The notes under the pieces: model-generated | What the model was told of the DNA's origin: nothing | Seen by the model: the letters and a program-made list of their open reading frames with translations, nothing else | Database searches by the model: none | In this document: positions 12,872 to 17,812 of the stretch, piece after piece | Layout: every line of letters begins with the position of its first letter | Numbering within the stretch: position 1 is the stretch's first letter | Made by a program: the position numbers and the translations under genes | Assembly (NCBI GenBank): GCA_002449635.1 | Contig: DJXF01000088.1 | Location: 1-17,812 of the forward strand | Length of the DNA stretch: 17,812 nucleotides | Origin: Clostridiales bacterium UBA7011 | GTDB taxonomy: Bacteria > Bacillota > Clostridia > Oscillospirales > Butyricicoccaceae | Direction: 5' to 3'

Positions 12872-14332
12872 ATGTTGAATAGTTTAACACAGGGCGTGAC
12901 AGAAGCGAGTTCTGCCGCGACAACCATCATTTCTATTGCGGTTATGCTGTTTCTGGGGTTTGCCATGACGCGGCTGACCAAACAGCTGCGCCTGCCGAAT
13001 GTAACGGCGTATATTTTGGCCGGTATTTTAATCGGTCCGTATTGTCTGAATCTCATCCCGCGGACTGTGATCACGGGCTCCGACTTTTTGTCGGATATTG
13101 CGCTTGCTTTTATTGCGTTCAGCACAGGTGAGTTTTTTACCCTTTCTGCGCTGAAGAAAAACGGCTTAAAGGTTGTGCTCATAACGATTCTGGAGGCATG
13201 CCTTGCCACGGTCTTTGTCTTTGTTGTCACCTACTGCATCATGGGAGTCGATCTGGTCTTTTCGATTGTACTGTCCGCGCTGGCATCCGCCACAGCGCCG
13301 GCTTCTACCGTGATGACCATCCGGCAGACGGGCGCCCATGGAGATTTTGTGGATACCCTGCTTCAGGAGGTAGCACTGGACGATGTGGTCGGGCTGATTG
13401 AGTACAGCGTTGCAATCTCGCTTGCGCTTGCGGTCAGCACAGGAGCCTCCCATCTCGGCGTCATCAACATTGTCAAACCGATTGCCGTTAACGTCGCAGT
13501 TCTGCTGCTGGGCGGTCTGTTCGGTTTGTTCTTAAAGCTGTTGATGCCGTCGAAGCGGTCAAAGGATAACCGGCTGATCATTTCCGTTTCCCTGCTGTTC
13601 GCGTTTTGCGGTATTTGTGCCGTTCTGGATGTATCGCCGCTGCTGGGCTGTATGTCGATGGGAACGGTGTATATCAACATTACAGTCGACGGAAAGCTGT
13701 TTAAGCAGCTGAATTATTTTACGCCGCCCATCCTGCTGCTGTTCTTTGTCCGCTCCGGCCTGTCCTTCCAGCTGGATGCCCTGGTCAATACATCGGCGGC
13801 AGTGGGAAGCACCCCGCTGCTTGCGGTCGGCATCGTCTATTTCCTCACCAGAATCGCAGGCAAATACATCGGCGCCTTTGGCGGATGTCTGCTGGTCGGC
13901 AAGCCCAAAGAGGTGCGCAACTATCTCGGCCTGGCACTGATTCCGCAGGCAGGTGTGGCAATCGGTCTGGCGGCGCTGGGTGCGCGGAACTTAGGCGGAG
14001 AAACCGGCGTAGCATTGGAAACGGTCATTCTGGCATCGAGTGTTCTGTATGAATTGATTGGTCCCGCCTGCGCGAAATTGTCGCTGTACTTATCGAAATC
14101 GTACGCAACCAGACTGGAAGACATTGTTCCCGCAGAGGAAGTGGACGACAACGGAGAACAGAAGAGTGCAGTCGAGCTGCTGATTGAGCGCATTCAGGCA
14201 ATTCAGTCAGAGCTGCCGCATGCCGACGGCTCGGATGAAGAGCAGGCATTTCTGGAAGCCGCGGAAGAACAGATTGCGGCATTCAGCAGCATTCACACCG
14301 GTGCAGTTCGCAACAGGAGGAGTATGTTATGA
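12872..14332 (+). CDS. CPA2-family (Kef-type) cation:proton antiporter
   Basis: A 486-residue membrane protein of the monovalent cation:proton antiporter-2 family, exchanging K+ or Na+ for H+. Family signatures are LRLPNVTAYILAGILIGPY near residue 40, ASATAPASTVMTIRQTGAHG around 143-162, and VALDDVVGL near 175 with the paired aspartates of the ion site. Twelve or so helices are visible. The RCK (TrkA-N) domain of KefB/C is absent; instead there is an acidic, glutamate-rich cytoplasmic tail of about 75 residues (VPAEEVDDNGEQ onward). The ATG at 12872 has AAGGAAGG five bases upstream; a TTG at 12845 is less likely. Its stop overlaps the MgtC-type gene by ATGA. Confidence 0.88.
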   Translation: MLNSLTQGVTEASSAATTIISIAVMLFLGFAMTRLTKQLRLPNVTAYILAGILIGPYCLNLIPRTVITGSDFLSDIALAFIAFSTGEFFTLSALKKNGLKVVLITILEACLATVFVFVVTYCIMGVDLVFSIVLSALASATAPASTVMTIRQTGAHGDFVDTLLQEVALDDVVGLIEYSVAISLALAVSTGASHLGVINIVKPIAVNVAVLLLGGLFGLFLKLLMPSKRSKDNRLIISVSLLFAFCGICAVLDVSPLLGCMSMGTVYINITVDGKLFKQLNYFTPPILLLFFVRSGLSFQLDALVNTSAAVGSTPLLAVGIVYFLTRIAGKYIGAFGGCLLVGKPKEVRNYLGLALIPQAGVAIGLAALGARNLGGETGVALETVILASSVLYELIGPACAKLSLYLSKSYATRLEDIVPAEEVDDNGEQKSAVELLIERIQAIQSELPHADGSDEEQAFLEAAEEQIAAFSSIHTGAVRNRRSML

Positions 14333-15045
14333 CACAGGATTATATTGCCGCCGTCCTGGGACCGTGGTCGATGGGGCTCAATTCCGGCTCGGTTATTCTT
14401 CGAATTGTCCTGTCGGTGGTGTTGGCATCGATCATTGGCTGTGAGCGTTCGAGCAAACGGCATTCCGCCGGTCTGCGGACATTCATCATCGTATCTCTGG
14501 CATCTACCACGGCCGCCATTGTGGAGGTATTTCTGCTTGACACCGGATGTCAGGCGCCCTGGATTACAGCCGCTGCGGTGATTGCGTCGGCTATGATTTC
14601 CGGATACTCGGTATTGTTCAGCTCCAAAGGTCAGATCAAGGGATTGACGACCTCCGCCGGTCTTTGGGCATGCGGAATCATTGGCATTACCATCGGCATG
14701 GGGCTGTATACGGCGTCACTGGTCTCGTTTGCCGCACTGCTGTGCAGCCTGTCCTTCTTTCCGGCGATTGAGAAATATCTCAAAGACAAGTCGAATCACT
14801 TTGAAGTCCATCTGGAGCTGAACAGCAAAAGCGATCTTCGCTCCTTTACCACCACCATTCGCCGCCTGGGAATGCGCATTGACGATATTGAGCTCAATCC
14901 TGCCTATATCAATTCCGGACTGAGCGTTTATTCCGTATCATTCACCATCAGCAGCGAGGAGCTGAAAAAGTATAAAAAACACAGCGAAATTATTGAGGCC
15001 CTGCGTTCGCTGGAGTATATTTCCCATATTGAGGAAATGGGATAA
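14329..15045 (+). CDS. MgtC/SapB-family membrane protein
   Basis: A 238-residue protein with the MgtC N-terminal membrane domain: LRIVLSVVLASIIGCERSSK then SAGLRTFIIVSLASTTAAIV at residues 24-65, with the diagnostic GxERxxxxxxAGLRT pattern, and about five helices to residue 150. The C-terminal 85 residues form a soluble ACT-like domain (HFEVHLELNSKSDLRSF). MgtC proteins help cells under low magnesium and affect membrane potential and F-ATPase in pathogens; members in commensals are poorly understood. The start overlaps the antiporter stop as ATGA with AGGAGG upstream, so the two are made together and probably serve the same ion-homeostasis task. Confidence 0.9.
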   Translation: MTQDYIAAVLGPWSMGLNSGSVILRIVLSVVLASIIGCERSSKRHSAGLRTFIIVSLASTTAAIVEVFLLDTGCQAPWITAAAVIASAMISGYSVLFSSKGQIKGLTTSAGLWACGIIGITIGMGLYTASLVSFAALLCSLSFFPAIEKYLKDKSNHFEVHLELNSKSDLRSFTTTIRRLGMRIDDIELNPAYINSGLSVYSVSFTISSEELKKYKKHSEIIEALRSLEYISHIEEMG

Positions 15046-15075
15046 CCCGAATGCGGGCCAAGAGACATAACTGCA

Positions 15076-15110
15076 AGCAGCTGCTGCCGGAAGGTGACAG
15101 CTGCTTTTTC
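15076..15110 (+). terminator. Intrinsic terminator of the antiporter-MgtC operon
   Basis: AGCAGCTG (15076-15083) pairs perfectly with CAGCTGCT (15098-15105), followed by TTTTCTCTCT. It lies 30 bases past the MgtC-type stop. Confidence 0.8.
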
Positions 15111-15187
15111 TCTCTGTGCGGCGAATACTGTCGGCTGTCTCATTTTTTCTGATCGGGATGCAGCCGGCATGAACGCAGGTTTTCCGC

Positions 15188-15221
15188 TTGATTTTACAAA
15201 TTTGCAAAAAAAGGATATTAT
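15188..15221 (+). promoter_or_regulatory. Candidate promoter of the sigma-factor operon
   Basis: TATTAT (15216-15221) is a -10-like element after a run of seven A; TTTTAC 18 bp upstream (15192-15197) or TTGATT (15188-15193, too distant at 22 bp) could serve as -35. The 16 bases AAAAAAAGGATATTAT also occur at 7645-7660. No classical ECF-type autoregulated promoter is evident. Confidence 0.35.
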
Positions 15222-15287
15222 GGTGTTGCAGATCGGGCCGGTTCATTGTCTATTTAATAGAAGACAAGGGAAAGGGGGGAAGAATCC

Positions 15288-15896
15288 GTGCTTATGTTTC
15301 TCTGCGATGTCATACCTGACGCCGATGACAGAGAATTTATCCTGTGGATGTATGAAGAATTTCGCAATTTGATGTTTTTTACGGCAAGGCAATATTTTCA
15401 GGATCAGATGATTTGTGAGGATATGGTGCAGGAATGTCTTCTCAGGCTCATACAAAAAGCAGATGTACTTCGCGGGAAGGAACGCAGCATCCTCGCAGGA
15501 TATATCATTTCTGTGATTCGAAATGTTTCGCTCAACTATCTGAAGCGGGAACAGAAAAGAAATGAGCGCAGCATCGGATGCGATGAGCAAACAACAGATC
15601 AGATTCCTTCTGATGAGCTGTCCGCGGAAGAATTATTGCTGGCAAAGGAAAACGCAGGTTTTCTTTTTTCGGTTTTGAAGCAGCTGCCGGAATCAGAGCG
15701 TCTGCTGCTGGAGGGCAAATATTTATTGGAATATTCCAATGAGGAGCTTGCGGGGCAGCTGAACTGCAAGCCGGACAGCATACGGATGAAATTAACCCGC
15801 GCCAGACGCCATGCGCTCGCCCTGCTGCAGCAGGCAGATGAGAAAGGAGAGGATGAAAATGACAGGCGAATCCAACCGGCAGCAGGAACAATATGA
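15288..15896 (+). CDS. ECF-like RNA polymerase sigma factor (sigma-70 family)
   Basis: A 202-residue small sigma factor that would direct RNA polymerase to a specific regulon. Region 2 spans about 16-90, with FFTARQYFQDQMICEDMVQE (core binding and -10 recognition) and AGYIISVIRNVSLNYLKREQ. A 30-residue acidic linker follows, then region 4 at 127-182: VLKQLPESERLLLEGKYLL and the helix-turn-helix YSNEELAGQLNCKPDSIRMK with LTRARRHALALL. Region 3 is missing, as in ECF factors. The GTG at 15288 fits the GGGGGGA ribosome binding site better than the ATG at 15294. The end overlaps the next gene by 38 bases, the usual sigma/anti-sigma coupling. Confidence 0.88.
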   Translation: MLMFLCDVIPDADDREFILWMYEEFRNLMFFTARQYFQDQMICEDMVQECLLRLIQKADVLRGKERSILAGYIISVIRNVSLNYLKREQKRNERSIGCDEQTTDQIPSDELSAEELLLAKENAGFLFSVLKQLPESERLLLEGKYLLEYSNEELAGQLNCKPDSIRMKLTRARRHALALLQQADEKGEDENDRRIQPAAGTI

Positions 15897-16881
15897 GGAA
15901 GCGTTGTTTGCGTCCATGATGAAGGAATATCTGCTGGAACAGGGACAGCAGGCACTGGAAGAAGAGGAGCAGCGGAAAAAAACATCCGATTTTGAAATCT
16001 CACAGCAGGCGGATGAGAGAATGAGACAATTCATTCTGCAGCATACTTCATCTCAAAGCAGACAAAGGAACGGGAGAAAACGGCTCGGCAAGCGCCTGCC
16101 GTTCAAAGCTGCGAACAGAAACGGCCGGAAAAAAATTGCGTGCGCAGCGGCAGCCATCCTGTTCGCCGCAGCGATCTGGTCAACCGCCGGAACAGCAGAT
16201 TCCTTTCGTCATTCCGGAGAGACGAAGCAGATACAAAATGCGTACATTCAGGCGCAGGATGCCGCATTGGAGATAGGAAAGTTTTCGTTTGACGGGTTTT
16301 CTCCCGTCACGGGAAAATCGAGCGATTTGAGCGAAGAGGAGAGAACTGCCTGCATCAAAGCGTATACAGACAAGGTGAATCAATATTACGCAAAAGACAA
16401 TCCCGTCCGGCAGCAGTATATTGATTTGCATGCGCTTTACGTCAACGATGTATGCAGGAAAAAGGTTGACTATGTTGTCGACAGCGGCGTTCTCGATTCG
16501 GAGACAGACGAGATCTCATTTTCGAAGGATCGGACGCAGGCGACAATGGATATCAGTTTTACAATCTGGAATAAGAGCATTGAACAGACGGAGTCCGGGA
16601 AATATGCGGTCAGTGCGCCGGTAAATAAAGTCCGTGCAACCGTCGTTATGGTGAAGGAAGACGGAAACTGGAAATTTTTGAAAAGTACAGACAGCTTTGT
16701 TGACGACGGAATGACAGACGCATGGCTGCCGCACATCAAAGAACTGTTCCGCAAAAAAGATACATCCGATGCGGGGTGGAACAGGGTGCAGCGTATCTGC
16801 GGTACGGAATACGATACCTTTGCCGAAGCCTTGCGCGCAGCCGGTCAAATCCATGCCGACGAAGCAAATCCCTACACCTGA
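15859..16881 (+). CDS. Single-pass membrane protein, probable anti-sigma factor
   Basis: A 340-residue protein with a charged cytoplasmic N-terminus (1-90, glutamate/glutamine-rich, predicted helical), a basic stretch RNGRKRLGKR, one membrane helix at about 93-110 (ACAAAAILFAAAIW), and an external domain of 230 residues. That domain ends in TVVMVKEDGNWKFLKSTDSF (261-280), typical of NTF2-like domains. Type II topology and overlap with the sigma gene suggest that it sequesters the sigma factor and senses an envelope signal. The HxxxCxxC zinc-finger anti-sigma motif is absent. The ATG at 15859 is 9 bases past AAAGGAG; the ATG at 15853 is closer than ideal. Function is inferred from position and topology. 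Confidence 0.75.
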   Translation: MTGESNRQQEQYEEALFASMMKEYLLEQGQQALEEEEQRKKTSDFEISQQADERMRQFILQHTSSQSRQRNGRKRLGKRLPFKAANRNGRKKIACAAAAILFAAAIWSTAGTADSFRHSGETKQIQNAYIQAQDAALEIGKFSFDGFSPVTGKSSDLSEEERTACIKAYTDKVNQYYAKDNPVRQQYIDLHALYVNDVCRKKVDYVVDSGVLDSETDEISFSKDRTQATMDISFTIWNKSIEQTESGKYAVSAPVNKVRATVVMVKEDGNWKFLKSTDSFVDDGMTDAWLPHIKELFRKKDTSDAGWNRVQRICGTEYDTFAEALRAAGQIHADEANPYT

Positions 16882-17156
16882 TGTTTGAGAAGAATTCCGT
16901 GCGGCAGGATGTGTATCGGTTGTTGCAAAAGCGTCTGACGAATCAAAAAAGTCAAGGAACCAATCTCATATAGCTTTTTCTTGATACAATCATCCTTTTG
17001 TTTTGCAAAAGCCTATGTTATAATATACCACATAGAGGACGGCAGCCCCGACGTATCATTTGAATCGTCCGGATTGTGATGGACAGTATCGACATGGTTT
17101 TCTATGACGGTACGGCGGGACGGAAAAGACCTGATGGAGCTTGAGGAGGCAGTGTT
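16882..17156 (+). other. Intergenic region and long leader of the lipoprotein gene
   Basis: This 275-bp gap carries the lipoprotein promoter and a leader of about 120 bases. Two tiny frames are possible: 16881-16973 (30 residues, start overlapping the anti-sigma stop as TGATG, no ribosome binding site) and 17079-17144 (21 residues, ending at the lipoprotein's GAGGAGG). No clear terminator separates it from the anti-sigma gene. Confidence 0.5.
17014..17034 (+). promoter_or_regulatory. Extended -10 promoter of the lipoprotein gene with a TATGT-N11-ACATA dyad
   Basis: TG-T-TATAAT (17016-17024) is a perfect extended -10, with TTTGTT 16 bp upstream as a weak -35. It lies in TATGT (17014-17018), 11 bases, ACATA (17030-17034); one more base on each side extends the dyad to CTATGT/ACATAG. 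The same layout occurs at 1621-1641. Confidence 0.65.
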
Positions 17157-17812
17157 ATGAAAAAGAGATTGGGTGCATGTTTTATTGCAGGGCTTCTTGT
17201 CATGGCGACCTTGATCGGGTGCGGAAGCAAGCCGGATCACACGGAGGACATCAAGGCGGCAGCAGATGGTTTTCTTGGCGTACTTGAGTCGGGAGAATTT
17301 GACAAGCTTTCGGAATATGCTTCGAAAGAATTGCTGGAAACGGGAGATCTGAAGGACATCAGCAAGCTGCAGAACATACAACAGGACATTCTTTCGGAAC
17401 TTGATCTGGCTGAAGATGCGCTGACCGAGGAGGGAAAGCAGAGTCTGAACGGTTTTGTGGATACGCTTTCCAAAGAACTGGTCAAGTCTTATGAGATCGG
17501 CGATATATCGGAATCGGATGGAACGGCGGAGGTAAAAGCAACGCTCACCTATGGATTTGATCCGGAAAAAATAGAGGACATCGATATTGATGACAAGATC
17601 GATGCGATTGCCGATCAGTATTTGGCAGACAACAAGGACAAGCTGGTTGAAATGTTCATGAAGGAAGGTGAGGATGCCGCTCAGAAAGCGATCATGAATG
17701 ACCTGATGGGCGATATCTTAAAGGAATACTCCGACGCGTTGATTGCCACCGGCGAAAGATCTGAGAACGTCAGTCTCAAGATGGAGAACAAAGACGGCAA
17801 ATGGGTCGTTAC
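17157..17812 (+). CDS. Lipoprotein with NTF2-like/DUF4878-type features (partial, 3' end outside)
   Basis: The frame runs open to the window edge and gives 218 residues. It starts with a lipoprotein signal peptide, MKKRLGACFIAGLLVMATLI, with lipobox LIGC and lipidated cysteine 22, so it should be anchored outside the membrane. IKAAADGFLGVLESGEFDKL after the anchor and MENKDGKWVV at the edge are typical of DUF4878/NTF2-like domains; the middle is rich in D, E and K. GAGGAGG lies seven bases before the ATG. It has its own promoter after the sigma/anti-sigma pair, so it may be a target or a sensing partner of that system. Its exact role is unknown. Confidence 0.8.
   Translation, partial: MKKRLGACFIAGLLVMATLIGCGSKPDHTEDIKAAADGFLGVLESGEFDKLSEYASKELLETGDLKDISKLQNIQQDILSELDLAEDALTEEGKQSLNGFVDTLSKELVKSYEIGDISESDGTAEVKATLTYGFDPEKIEDIDIDDKIDAIADQYLADNKDKLVEMFMKEGEDAAQKAIMNDLMGDILKEYSDALIATGERSENVSLKMENKDGKWVV

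Noticed and set aside
15133..15142. GGCTGTCTCA resembling the IS tip near position 256
   Set aside because: Only 10 bases match and the sequence diverges at once afterwards, so an IS remnant is not supported.
17079..17144. A 21-codon upstream frame in the lipoprotein leader
   Set aside because: It has no good ribosome binding site, and its composition gives no sign of coding; an attenuating role is possible but unsupported.

Overview
The window reads as chromosomal DNA of an anaerobic Firmicute of the class Clostridia, most likely Ruminococcaceae/Oscillospiraceae-like (Butyricicoccus and relatives are one guess). The basis is a DUF4317 protein, a TmcAL (YlbM-type) tRNA ligase, purine-rich AGGAGG-type ribosome binding sites, sigma-A promoters and many U-tailed intrinsic terminators, with roughly balanced G+C. 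The genus is inference. No tRNA, rRNA or CRISPR array was seen.

Left part (1-3860): an IS3-type insertion sequence end, a DUF4317 gene read towards it, a flavodoxin-fold Fe-S flavoprotein gene, and tmcAL on the opposite strand. Next (3860-6745) is a metal-efflux unit: an ArsR/SmtB sensor divergent from a free-standing HMA metal-binding protein and a P1B-type Zn/Cd/Pb ATPase, with a good promoter and an operator-like dyad between them. A lone ABC-type ATPase (6798-7532) follows with its own consensus promoter.

The accessory-looking centre (7884-12613) is a probable uptake and hydrolysis cassette. It holds a GntR/UTRA regulator, a sodium:solute symporter, a ComEC-like metallo-beta-lactamase-fold hydrolase, a 150-residue beta-rich protein and a PHP-domain hydrolase of the CehA/McbA type. 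The 150-residue protein looks like the N-terminal accessory domain that is usually fused to CehA-type PHP proteins, here encoded separately. The regulator and the transporter meet head to head with almost no intergenic DNA, and the regulator has no normal start codon for its full DNA-binding domain. The substrate cannot be read from the sequence.

Right part (12872-17812): a CPA2/Kef-type cation:proton antiporter translationally coupled to an MgtC/SapB-family protein; then an ECF-like sigma factor overlapping a single-pass membrane protein that is probably its anti-sigma factor; then a lipoprotein cut by the window edge. The membrane protein and the lipoprotein both carry a DGxW sequence typical of NTF2-like/DUF4878-type domains. 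The lipoprotein promoter shares an unusual dyad with the promoter of the flavoprotein gene 15 kb away.
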